The notes under the pieces were generated by a model, which was given only the letters and a program-made list of their open reading frames with translations, was not told where the DNA came from and did no database searches. A program made the translations under genes and the position numbers. A stretch of DNA of 5,861 nt, taken from the NCBI GenBank assembly GCA_008974855.1, contig BFAR01000022.1, positions 1 to 5,861 on the forward strand, given 5' to 3'. Shown here one piece after another: positions 1 through 5,861 of this stretch (positions within the stretch are counted from its first letter, which is position 1; each line of letters starts with the position of its first letter). The DNA is from an archaeon MnTg01. Lineage in GTDB: Archaea > Thermoproteota > Nitrososphaeria > Nitrososphaerales > Nitrosopumilaceae.

Positions 1-616
1 CTTCCTGGCATTTATCTGCCATTTCTTCTATTCCCTCTACTACGTCTTTAATTAATAGAAGCTCCTTTGTATTTGTTATTTCAGTTAAGATCTTGATTGT
101 TATCTGTCGATATTTTGTATCAATTTCCCTTTCAATTTTTTGAGTTTCTTGAGCAAGATCAATCGATTTTGAGGAATCTACATTGAGACTACGAATAATT
201 TCGTTTAGCTTGTAAACTTGATCTACAACTAACTCAATAAGTTCAGTAATATCTTCATCTAGCTTTGCAGTCTTTAGGGTGGCAGGTTTGATATTGGATA
301 ATTTGAATGAAATGCCAGTAATGTATCCAGCAATTTCATCCATTGTATATGCAGTATTTAGCAAATTTTCCCTATTCATAATTAGCCCTCCAACATCTGC
401 AACATCACGTGTAATTTTTCTTCGAAGAGATTCCACCTCATCTTCAATATTGACAATTTGTTCAATTGTATGTTTAATCTCATTTTTGTTTTTCTTCATC
501 ATTAATTCTGGTAGTGTAGCCAAACTTCTTGAGGCATTTAAAATTCTATTAATCTCATCTTGCAAAACTGCAATTGCTTTTCTTTTTGCCTGAACCTCTA
601 ATTCCCCACTATACAT
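1..616 (-). CDS. DUF47/PhoU-like protein (putative phosphate transport regulator), C-terminus cut by window edge
   Basis: The gene runs leftwards from an ATG at 616 off the left edge, with 205 codons visible and no stop. An in-frame TGA 15 nt upstream of that ATG rules out a longer form. The visible protein is almost all charged, heptad-like helix with no membrane segment or signal peptide. It has two similar halves, each with acidic pairs of the PhoU type: IEDEVE near residues 57-62 followed by LRRKI, and IEREID near 161-166. The end visible here (KDVVEGIEEMADKCQE, about 190-205) closely resembles the last helix of DUF47 proteins, where a D-x-x-E-x-x-E-x-x-A-D-K-C pattern precedes the C-terminus. 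DUF47 members are cytosolic three-helix-bundle proteins related to PhoU and often sit beside Pit-type phosphate transporters; no transporter is visible in this window. The ligase lies 76 nt upstream on the same strand. The family call is by pattern recognition, and the role in phosphate uptake is inferred. Confidence 0.75.
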   Translation of the reverse strand, partial: MYSGELEVQAKRKAIAVLQDEINRILNASRSLATLPELMMKKNKNEIKHTIEQIVNIEDEVESLRRKITRDVADVGGLIMNRENLLNTAYTMDEIAGYITGISFKLSNIKPATLKTAKLDEDITELIELVVDQVYKLNEIIRSLNVDSSKSIDLAQETQKIEREIDTKYRQITIKILTEITNTKELLLIKDVVEGIEEMADKCQE

Positions 617-642
617 GTACGAAATTGGATTTCAATAGAAAG

Positions 643-652
643 TTAATTTAAA
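643..652 (-). promoter_or_regulatory. Possible TATA box for the DUF47 gene
   Basis: The minus strand reads TTTAAATTAA here, centred about 32 nt upstream of the ATG at 616. An archaeal TATA box this far away would place the transcript start about 5-6 nt before the ATG, giving a very short leader. No Shine-Dalgarno motif precedes the ATG, which fits that model. The region is AT-rich, so a chance match is quite possible, and read-through from the ligase is the alternative. Confidence 0.35.
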
Positions 653-692
653 CCCTTGTGAGATAATGCCAAATTCTATAATTAATCCAGTC

Positions 693-2471
693 TCAATCAA
701 TTTCACGAGTGATTTTTGTTTGACCCTTGTAAAGAGCAATAACTTCTTGATCAGTAGATGCATTTTCTGGAGATTTTTCCATTCTAATTTTTCCTGTGAA
801 TTTTGGAAATCTTAAAGCTAATCCGCTTCCTTTTCTTATTGTGCTTTGAGCAGTTTTATGAATAGGACTCAATGTAATTTCTGATGCAACTATCTCAATT
901 ACAAGTTCTGGATCAAACCATATGTCAGCTTCCATATCACTTATAATTCGTGGATTTTTCTTTAACGTTACTTTATTAGATAAGATTTGATAGAATTGAT
1001 CCAAGTTTTCATCAGTAAAACCTGTACCAACTTTACAAATACTTGGGAATGTATCTTCGTCATCATTGTAAGTTGCTACAAGCAATGTTCCATATTTTCC
1101 AGTTCTTCTACCCTTTCCAAAAAATGCCCCAATAACTACCAAGTCCAAACTATCTCCTAGTTCATTTCTATATTCACGTTTTAGCTTTAGCCAATTACTT
1201 CCTCTTGCACCGGCTCTATACGGTGACTGAAGATCTTTTAGCATCAAACCTTCACATCCAGAATTTATAGAATTTTCAAGAAAGTCTTCAATCTCATTCT
1301 CATTTGTGACTACTTTTTGAGGAATTATCTTGGAAAAATTATCCTCAACTAAAATTTTTGTTAATAATTTTCGCCTTTCTTCATATCCTAAATTAAGGCA
1401 AGATTTTCCATCAGCATATAGGATATCAAAAAAATTAAGAGTTATAGGATATTGTAACACCGCTTTATCTACGTTATATTTTCGTCTTCGATGCATTAAT
1501 TCTTGGAATGGTAAAAATTCTCCAGTGTCTTCATTAATAGCTACTGCTTCTGCTTCTAATATTGCATTTTGGATCTTGAGTGATTTAGGAATGTTCTCAA
1601 CAATATCTGGATAATAGCTTCTAATGTTTTCTAATCTCCTTGAAAAAAGATCAACTCTTCCATTTTCTAAATGAATTTGTACACGTTCGCCATCAAGTTT
1701 GAATTCTGCTGCAAATTTTTTTCCCAATTTTTCAATTGCTTCTTTTTCACTTTTTACACGATCTGCAAGCATTGGCCGAATGGGGTCGAAAACTATTACC
1801 TTGAATTGTTTAATTCCTTCGAGTCCATCTTTTGCAGCAACTTTAGCTACTTTTCCGAGATCACTTGAAACATTGTATGCGTTTTCTATTTTTTCTCTGT
1901 TATCTTTTGAACCTGTATATGCAATTGCCAACGCATCTAAAATTGTATTATCTGCAACTCCTAAACGCATAGTGCCGATTAGTATTTTTATGATAAATTT
2001 TCCAGAAATCGAATCAACATTATTTAAAAGACTTGCAATATAGTTCATTTTTTTATCCACTACATTTTTTCCACTTCCTGCAAGTTCCGCAATTTTAAAC
2101 AATGTATCATACACCCATTCCACAGTTTGACTTTGTCCTTCGACTGCATCAAATAGTGTAGTCTGTGTTTTTTGCTCAATCAATTTTGAGACAGCATGCC
2201 CTAGGTCACCATCCTTTCTATATGCCTCCTCGATTCTTTTTACCTCAATCGCTGTGGAACGATGAACAGCTTTAATCACTATTTTTTCTGCAACTCCAAT
2301 CTCAATTCCTTCATAATCAGGACCTAATTTCCCCTGAATCAAATAAACTACTTTGGAAACTAAATCCAGTGGAGTGTTTTTAAAAAAATCTACAAGATGA
2401 TCTGTTAGTTCTAATCTCTTTGTAGTTTTCTCCATCTTCTCAAAAGTTTCAGCTAGAACAGAAAACTTCAC
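693..2471 (-). CDS. lig: ATP-dependent DNA ligase (archaeal LigI type)
   Basis: This ligase joins 3'-OH and 5'-phosphate ends in DNA using a nucleotide cofactor, sealing Okazaki fragments and repair nicks. The 592-aa product has the usual archaeal length and domain order: an all-helical DNA-binding domain (about 1-215), the nucleotidyltransferase domain (about 220-435) and an OB-fold (about 440-592). Motif I is FKLDGER with the adenylated lysine at K258. FSRR follows at 276-279, motif III ILEAEAVA at 304-311, motif IIIa NFFDILYADG at 346-355, motif IV EGLMLKD at 407-413, and motif V WLKLKRE at 427-433. The R-F-P arginine of motif VI is at 554, so all catalytic motifs look intact. The start is a GTG. 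It is preferred because the following residues (FSVLAETFEKMEKTTKRLE) match the usual N-terminus of archaeal ligases, whereas the first ATG (codon 13, at 2435) would remove part of the first helix. The membrane-protein gene ends 38 nt upstream on the same strand, so co-transcription is possible. The cofactor (ATP, or possibly also ADP/NAD in some archaea) cannot be told from the sequence. Confidence 0.97.
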   Translation of the reverse strand: MKFSVLAETFEKMEKTTKRLELTDHLVDFFKNTPLDLVSKVVYLIQGKLGPDYEGIEIGVAEKIVIKAVHRSTAIEVKRIEEAYRKDGDLGHAVSKLIEQKTQTTLFDAVEGQSQTVEWVYDTLFKIAELAGSGKNVVDKKMNYIASLLNNVDSISGKFIIKILIGTMRLGVADNTILDALAIAYTGSKDNREKIENAYNVSSDLGKVAKVAAKDGLEGIKQFKVIVFDPIRPMLADRVKSEKEAIEKLGKKFAAEFKLDGERVQIHLENGRVDLFSRRLENIRSYYPDIVENIPKSLKIQNAILEAEAVAINEDTGEFLPFQELMHRRRKYNVDKAVLQYPITLNFFDILYADGKSCLNLGYEERRKLLTKILVEDNFSKIIPQKVVTNENEIEDFLENSINSGCEGLMLKDLQSPYRAGARGSNWLKLKREYRNELGDSLDLVVIGAFFGKGRRTGKYGTLLVATYNDDEDTFPSICKVGTGFTDENLDQFYQILSNKVTLKKNPRIISDMEADIWFDPELVIEIVASEITLSPIHKTAQSTIRKGSGLALRFPKFTGKIRMEKSPENASTDQEVIALYKGQTKITREID

Positions 2472-2478
2472 TCTGAAT

Positions 2479-2501
2479 TTTTTATAGGATCCTGAATAAA
2501 A
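2479..2501 (-). promoter_or_regulatory. Two candidate TATA elements before the ligase
   Basis: On the minus strand, TTTTATT is centred near 2498, about 27 nt from the GTG at 2471, which is the right spacing for a leaderless transcript beginning at the GTG. A stronger-looking TATAAAAAA lies near 2483, only about 12 nt from the GTG. If that one were used, transcription would begin near 2457, inside the gene, and translation would have to start at codon 13. Protein conservation favours the GTG, hence the first element. Both are sequence matches only. Confidence 0.35.
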
Positions 2502-2509
2502 GTGAGTTG

Positions 2510-2920
2510 CTAAATGTATCGAATGATAGTCTTTTTCTCTGATTTTGAAACATCTGAAACTAGAGCAAAATTGTAAAGTGGATAGGATTTTTTATACTGC
2601 CTCATATAGCTCCAGGCTACGTCATGAATTTTAAATTCGGTACGTATTCCACGTATATTAGATTCAGTTCCAAATACATCAAATGCAATCACAGAATATT
2701 TTTTTGGTTTCTTTATGGGACTTGCTTTTAGTATCCATGCAAAGGCAAATGCAAATACCGCTCCTATAATTATCATTTCTCCAACATCTTTAAAAAATGT
2801 CAAAATTATGTTTGGAATGGTTTGACCAAACAACACATATACAAAATAAGAAAAAGAAATAACTCCTAATCCAGTCATAATGAAATATTTGAATTGGAAA
2901 AAAGATTCTAATTTCTTCAT
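2510..2920 (-). CDS. Small two-helix membrane protein of unknown function
   Basis: I do not recognise a characterised family. The 136-aa product begins with a short basic/amphipathic stretch. It then has two hydrophobic segments long enough to span the membrane, at about residues 13-32 (rich in aromatic residues) and about 47-66 (IIIGAVFAFAFAWIL). The linker between them carries a conspicuous K44-D45 and E48. A basic cluster (KKPKK, about 70-74) follows helix 2, so by the positive-inside rule both termini should be cytoplasmic. The remaining ~60 residues are soluble and mixed alpha/beta, with a clearly biased amino-acid pattern (IRTEFKIHDVAWSYMRQYKK) that looks like a real domain rather than random translation. 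The ATG at 2920 has a GAGG 3 nt upstream, a weak and close Shine-Dalgarno-like match; a second ATG at codon 15 (2878) would retain most of helix 1. It lies between the aldolase/phosphatase and the ligase on the same strand. A link to DNA metabolism is not shown. Confidence 0.75.
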   Translation of the reverse strand: MKKLESFFQFKYFIMTGLGVISFSYFVYVLFGQTIPNIILTFFKDVGEMIIIGAVFAFAFAWILKASPIKKPKKYSVIAFDVFGTESNIRGIRTEFKIHDVAWSYMRQYKKSYPLYNFALVSDVSKSEKKTIIRYI

Positions 2921-2927
2921 TTTCCTC

Positions 2928-2937
2928 TTTTTATATT
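2928..2937 (-). promoter_or_regulatory. TATA-like element before the membrane protein
   Basis: The minus strand reads AATATAAAAA, centred about 13 nt upstream of the ATG at 2920. That is too close for a leaderless start at that ATG. If functional, it would direct transcription from about 2907 and favour the internal ATG at 2878. It may equally be chance AT-richness, with the true promoter further upstream. Confidence 0.25.
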
Positions 2938-2965
2938 ACCTATCTTTTCTATTAACTCTTTTTAC

Positions 2966-2973
2966 AAAAAAAA
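2966..2973 (-). terminator. Oligo-T terminator tract after the aldolase/phosphatase
   Basis: Eight consecutive A on the plus strand read as T8 on the minus strand, 50-57 nt past the stop codon at 3023. Archaeal RNA polymerase stops at runs of T without needing a hairpin, and no strong stem precedes this one. The tract lies in the 102-nt gap before the membrane-protein gene, so it probably separates the two transcripts at least partly. Confidence 0.5.
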
Positions 2974-3022
2974 TGATTCATTTACAAAATAAATTTATGA
3001 TACTATCTAGGGTTTAGAACAC

Positions 3023-4159
3023 TTAATCTGGATCTTCGTATTTTCCTTTCGGTTTTCCTGCATTTGGCGAATCAGGTAAGGACTTCATTTTACTTTTCAA
3101 AATATTTATCCTGTCTTTATATCCTTCAGCATATTCTAATTCAGATGGCACAAGTGTAGCTGGATGAATAAATCCTTGACTTCTCATTGCTAATGCCCTT
3201 TTGGTAGCTATTTCTCTTATATGATCCCAATCCGGTGTTGAAAAACCATCAAACGGTCCAATTAGTTTTCCGTCATGCATACTAAACACTAGTGCTTCAA
3301 CAATTGGAATACAATAATTGATCGTTGCTGCAGAATTTAATTTTACTGGCATCAATGGCATATGATGACTCCCTCTAGTGTTTCCTGCCACATAATGTGG
3401 ATTATTAAATGCACTACCTGCCTCTTCTGTTGCAGGAAAATTTTTCTGAGTTCTTACGATGCATATAGGATCGTCTTTACCAACATAAGTTCCAGCTATA
3501 TTGTGTAAACGATCAGTAGATGCAGAAACTATTGGTTCATTATCTCTTGTATAAATTGATGCGACAACAAACCGACCAGGATACATTAGAGCAGCTTCTA
3601 GAGTTGGTTTGTCTTCCCATAGCTGAAGCTCGGCAATTTCCCCTTCCTCTACATCCATAACATTAAATTTTACACCTTTTGCCAGAGACTTGTTAACAAT
3701 CAATCCAGTATTGCTTATTGCGTCAACAAACATTCTGTAAAATGGATAATTGAAAGCTCCTGGTTCTGTTTTATCAGCTGCAAACACTGTAAATGCTTCA
3801 TTAGGTCGCTCTTCAAACTCTAACTCAGCAACTCCAGGTCCCATTCCTTTGACATTGCCAGAAAATGAATCCTTTAGTAGATCTTGCCCTGCACCGTAGA
3901 GTCCTTCTTGTTTTGCCGTTTGTGTTCCAGCTTCAAAGGCTTTCCATGCAAGCTCATGTATTTGTTGATTGTCTACTCCTTTGGTGTGTGACATAACAAT
4001 GTGCACATCGTCTCCGCAATATCCAATGTAATAATCAATTAACAGATCTTTTGAATTTTCAACAGTTTTCCTCACAGTATCTAACAGTCCATCACTTGGT
4101 TTGGTATGTCCTCCAACGCCACCGACATCAGCCTTTATTACGGAAACAGTAATTTTCAT
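3023..4159 (-). CDS. fbp: Fructose-1,6-bisphosphate aldolase/phosphatase (bifunctional, class V FBPase)
   Basis: This cytosolic enzyme condenses dihydroxyacetone phosphate with glyceraldehyde 3-phosphate and then removes the C1 phosphate in the same Mg-dependent active site. The result is fructose 6-phosphate, which makes gluconeogenesis one-way. The 378-aa product fits the family. Visible signatures are the N-terminal IKADVGGVGGH with metal/substrate residues D11 and H18, GDD at 49-51, GLYGAGQDLL with Q92, AADKTEPGAFN with D129 and K130, YVGKDDP with K228 (equivalent to the Schiff-base lysine, K232 in crenarchaeal enzymes) and Y225, and LEYAEG with Y343. The start is set at the ATG at 4159, where MKITVSVIKAD aligns with the family N-terminus. 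An ATG 48 nt further upstream (4207) would add 16 basic residues foreign to the family. The mature D11 side chain works only near the natural N-terminus, which supports the shorter form. It diverges from EF-1A across 130 bp. The C-terminal 18 residues are a Pro/Lys/Asp-rich tail. Confidence 0.97.
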   Translation of the reverse strand: MKITVSVIKADVGGVGGHTKPSDGLLDTVRKTVENSKDLLIDYYIGYCGDDVHIVMSHTKGVDNQQIHELAWKAFEAGTQTAKQEGLYGAGQDLLKDSFSGNVKGMGPGVAELEFEERPNEAFTVFAADKTEPGAFNYPFYRMFVDAISNTGLIVNKSLAKGVKFNVMDVEEGEIAELQLWEDKPTLEAALMYPGRFVVASIYTRDNEPIVSASTDRLHNIAGTYVGKDDPICIVRTQKNFPATEEAGSAFNNPHYVAGNTRGSHHMPLMPVKLNSAATINYCIPIVEALVFSMHDGKLIGPFDGFSTPDWDHIREIATKRALAMRSQGFIHPATLVPSELEYAEGYKDRINILKSKMKSLPDSPNAGKPKGKYEDPD

Positions 4160-4181
4160 GGCTTCTTTCAGTGTCCACTTT

Positions 4182-4190
4182 GATTTATGT
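4182..4190 (-). promoter_or_regulatory. TATA-like box for the aldolase/phosphatase
   Basis: The minus strand reads ACATAAATC, centred about 27 nt upstream of the ATG at 4159. This spacing predicts a transcript that begins at, or within a base or two of, the ATG. No Shine-Dalgarno motif is present, consistent with a leaderless mRNA. The spacing also supports 4159 rather than 4207 as the start. Confidence 0.45.
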
Positions 4191-4213
4191 CTAATTCTTA
4201 AAACCATTAATTA

Positions 4214-4246
4214 AAAAATATTGAAAAAAAATAAGATATTTTTCAA
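4214..4246. repeat. Overlapping AT-rich inverted repeats in the divergent intergenic region
   Basis: Two perfect 8-bp inverted pairs overlap. AAAAATAT (4214-4221) pairs with ATATTTTT (4236-4243), and TTGAAAAA (4221-4228) pairs with TTTTTCAA (4239-4246). They lie between the two divergent TATA boxes, upstream of both transcripts. Such symmetry could be an operator, but with nearly pure A/T arms a chance origin is likely. Confidence 0.3.
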
Positions 4247-4252
4247 AAAAAT

Positions 4253-4267
4253 CGAAATGGTAATAAA
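4253..4267 (+). promoter_or_regulatory. BRE/TATA-like promoter for EF-1A
   Basis: TAATAAA (4261-4267) is centred about 26 nt before the ATG at 4290 and is preceded by a purine-rich CGAAA (4253-4257) resembling a TFB recognition element. The spacing predicts an essentially leaderless EF-1A transcript, in keeping with the absence of a Shine-Dalgarno motif there. The match to the TATA consensus is only moderate. Confidence 0.45.
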
Positions 4268-4289
4268 GCCCTCTTACTTCGAAATCGAT

Positions 4290-5588
4290 ATGGCAGATAA
4301 ACCACACTTGAATTTGATAATTACTGGTCATATAGATAATGGAAAGTCTACTACAATGGGCCATTTCTTAATGGATCTTGGTGTAGTTGATGAGAGAACT
4401 ATCGCCCAACATGCAGAAGAGTCAGAAAAAATAGGAAAAGGTGACACTTTCAAATACGCTTGGGTAATGGACAATATCAAAGACGAACGAGAACGTGGTA
4501 TTACTATAGATCTTGCTTTTCAAAAATTTGAAACCCCAAAATACTTCTTTACTTTAATTGATGCTCCTGGACACAGAGACTTTATCAAAAATATGATTAC
4601 AGGTGCATCTGAGGCAGATTGCGCAGTTTTGGTTCTTTCTGCTAAGGAAGGAGAAACTGATACTGCTGTAGCTCCTGGTGGACAAGCCCGAGAACATGCA
4701 TTCTTGCTTAAAACACTTGGTGTAAACCAAATTATTGTTGCTATTAACAAAATGGATGCCAGCAAATATTCTGAAGACGCATTCAAGGCTGCAAAAACAA
4801 AAGGTGAGGCGTTAGTCAAATCTGTTGGTTTCAAAGTTGATCAAGTACCATTCATTCCAGTTTCTGGTTGGATAGGTGATAACTTAGTTAAAAAATCTGA
4901 AAACATGAAATGGTGGACTGGCAAAACTCTTCTTGAGACATTTGATGACTTTACATATCCAGAAAAACCAACTGGCAAACCATTACGTGTTCCAATTCAG
5001 GATGTTTATACAATTACTGGTGTAGGTACTGTCCCAGTAGGACGTGTTGAAACTGGTACAATGAAAGCTAATGATAAAATAATCATAATGCCATCAGGCG
5101 CAGTAGGCGAAATCAAATCCATTGAAACCCATCATACAGAAATGCCATCTGCTTCCGCAGGCGATAACATTGGTTTTAATTTGAGAGGTATTGAGAAAAA
5201 AGATATCAAACGAGGTGATGTTATGGGAACTCCTGATAACCCACCAAAGTGTGCAAATGAATTTAGAGCACAAATTATTGTTATCCATCATCCAACAGCT
5301 ATTGCGCCTGGGTACACTCCAGTAATGCACTGTCATACAGCACAAGTTGCGGCAACAATTGTTGCATTTGAAGCAAAAATTAATCCTGCAACCGGTGCAG
5401 TTGATGAAAAAGACCCTAAATTTCTCAAGGTTGGGGATTCTGCTATTGTTAGAATCAAACCAGTAAGACCAACTCCAATTGAATCATTTTCAGAATTTCC
5501 TGAAATGGGCAGATTTGCACTAAGAGACATGGGTGCAACAATTGCAGCAGGGATTGTAAAAGAAATTACTGAAGAATACAAGCCATAG
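4290..5588 (+). CDS. tuf: Translation elongation factor 1-alpha (EF-1A/EF-Tu), archaeal
   Basis: This GTPase delivers aminoacyl-tRNA to the ribosomal A site. The 432-aa product is full length and has the three expected domains: the G domain (about 1-225), beta-barrel domain 2 (about 230-320) and beta-barrel domain 3 (about 325-430). Nucleotide-binding motifs are G1 GHIDNGKST at 13-21, G2 RGITID at 69-74, G3 DAPGH at 91-95 with the catalytic H95, G4 NKMD at 153-156 and G5 SGW at 192-194. The G1 loop has Asn17 where most EF-1A/EF-Tu have His (GHxDHGKS). The C-terminus carries the typical PEMGRFALRDMGATIAAGIV segment (404-423). The ATG at 4290 is chosen because MADKPHLNLI is the family N-terminus and a TATA-like box lies 26 nt upstream. 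The reading frame is open further upstream (TTG at 4221, ATG at 4257), but the extra residues are low-complexity and unlike the family. Ribosomal protein S10 follows after 12 nt, so the two are very likely co-transcribed. Confidence 0.98.
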   Translation: MADKPHLNLIITGHIDNGKSTTMGHFLMDLGVVDERTIAQHAEESEKIGKGDTFKYAWVMDNIKDERERGITIDLAFQKFETPKYFFTLIDAPGHRDFIKNMITGASEADCAVLVLSAKEGETDTAVAPGGQAREHAFLLKTLGVNQIIVAINKMDASKYSEDAFKAAKTKGEALVKSVGFKVDQVPFIPVSGWIGDNLVKKSENMKWWTGKTLLETFDDFTYPEKPTGKPLRVPIQDVYTITGVGTVPVGRVETGTMKANDKIIIMPSGAVGEIKSIETHHTEMPSASAGDNIGFNLRGIEKKDIKRGDVMGTPDNPPKCANEFRAQIIVIHHPTAIAPGYTPVMHCHTAQVAATIVAFEAKINPATGAVDEKDPKFLKVGDSAIVRIKPVRPTPIESFSEFPEMGRFALRDMGATIAAGIVKEITEEYKP

Positions 5589-5600
5589 TTGGTTTTTGTT

Positions 5601-5861
5601 TTGCCTCAATCCGCTAGAATTAAACTCACAAGCACTAGCTTGCAAAAACTAGATGGCGTTTGTACTGAAATTATGGGGATTGGCGAAAAGACTGGAGTTA
5701 AAATAAAAGGACCAACACCTTTGCCTGTAAAAAGACTTCATATTGCAACAAGAAAATCTCCCTGTGGAAGCGGAACTGAAACATATGAAAAATGGGAAAT
5801 GAGAATGCACCGAAGAATTATTGACATTAATGCAGATGACAAAGCTATTCGACAACTAATG
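5601..5861 (+). CDS. rps10: 30S ribosomal protein S10 (archaeal S10p/uS10), C-terminus cut by window edge
   Basis: S10 is a component of the small-subunit head, at the tRNA-binding face. The 87 codons visible, of about 100 expected, contain the family hallmarks: ARIKLTS at 5-11, EKTGVKIKGPTPLPVKRL at 29-46 (the S10 signature region with the G-P-x-P-L-P turn), ATRKSP at 49-54, and EKWEMRMHRRIIDI at 63-76. The start is taken as the TTG at 5601, 12 nt after the EF-1A stop, because PQSARIKL then fits the usual archaeal N-terminus. There is no ATG before codon 25, and that one lies beyond essential conserved residues. A second TTG at 5589 immediately follows the EF-1A stop and would add four hydrophobic residues. 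There is no Shine-Dalgarno motif, so translation probably depends on ribosomes arriving from EF-1A. The gene is in the same frame as EF-1A. The tract between them is T-rich. Confidence 0.95.
   Translation, partial: MPQSARIKLTSTSLQKLDGVCTEIMGIGEKTGVKIKGPTPLPVKRLHIATRKSPCGSGTETYEKWEMRMHRRIIDINADDKAIRQLM

Noticed and set aside
279..593. A plus-strand open frame of about 104 codons overlapping the DUF47 gene.
   Set aside because: It is antisense to a gene with clear family features. Its hydrophobic, Ser/Ile-rich product is what antisense translation of helical charged codons produces.
2660..2700. The membrane protein contains VIAFDVFGT (about residues 77-85), which looks like motif I of HAD-superfamily hydrolases.
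   Set aside because: Only about 50 residues follow, with no room for HAD motifs II-IV or a cap domain, and the second motif-I aspartate (DxD) is absent. The resemblance is probably chance.
2961..2989. A short direct repeat, TTTACAAAA, at 2961-2969 and 2981-2989.
   Set aside because: Two 9-bp copies in a low-complexity AT-rich spacer are expected by chance, and no third copy or insertion footprint is visible.
4160..4207. A 16-residue N-terminal extension of the aldolase/phosphatase from an ATG at 4207.
   Set aside because: The family begins at MKITVSVIKAD, with catalytic D11 counted from that Met, and the TATA-like box at 4182-4190 lies inside the proposed extension.
4221..4289. A 23-residue N-terminal extension of EF-1A starting at a TTG (4221) or the ATG at 4257.
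   Set aside because: The residues are Lys/Phe/Ile-rich translation of A-rich DNA, unlike any EF-1A N-terminus, and the likely promoter overlaps this stretch.
4520..4834. Minus-strand open frames within EF-1A, here and at 5094-5345 and 5333-5581.
   Set aside because: They are antisense shadows of a highly conserved gene, with no recognisable protein features and no promoter or start context.
5629..5642. A small hairpin, CAAGC/GCTTG with a 4-nt loop, at the beginning of S10.
   Set aside because: The stem is only 5 bp and lies in conserved codons, so chance is the simplest explanation. There is no following T-run to suggest an attenuator.

Overview
The window is AT-rich and archaeal, and every recognisable protein points to an ammonia-oxidising thaumarchaeon (Nitrosopumilus-like, Nitrososphaerota). 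The evidence is a bifunctional archaeal fructose-bisphosphate aldolase/phosphatase, an archaeal-type ATP-dependent DNA ligase, an archaeal EF-1A followed by archaeal ribosomal protein S10, almost no Shine-Dalgarno motifs, and TATA-like boxes about 26-27 nt upstream of several starts, as expected for leaderless archaeal transcripts. The genus is an inference from protein sequence and base composition. No 16S gene or other definitive marker is present.

Layout. On the minus strand, reading right to left, are: fructose-1,6-bisphosphate aldolase/phosphatase (4159 to 3023); a 102-nt spacer with a T8 terminator-like tract; a small two-helix membrane protein of unknown function (2920 to 2510); 38 nt; the replicative/repair DNA ligase (2471 to 693, GTG start); 76 nt; and a DUF47/PhoU-like protein (from 616, cut by the left edge). 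On the plus strand are EF-1A (4290 to 5588) and, 12 nt later in the same reading frame, ribosomal protein S10 (from a TTG at 5601, cut by the right edge). The two transcription units diverge from a 130-bp region (4160-4289) with one TATA-like box for each side.

How the genes relate. EF-1A and S10 form a translation operon of a type common in archaea. The aldolase/phosphatase makes fructose 6-phosphate from triose phosphates in gluconeogenesis, which suits an autotroph. The membrane protein, ligase and DUF47 protein lie in the same direction with short gaps and may be partly co-transcribed, but nothing in the sequence links their functions.

I found no mobile element, CRISPR array, RNA gene, phage gene or evident new system. 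The items most worth checking are the uncharacterised membrane protein, the His-to-Asn change in the EF-1A P-loop, the non-ATG starts of the ligase and S10, and the in-frame EF-1A/S10 junction.
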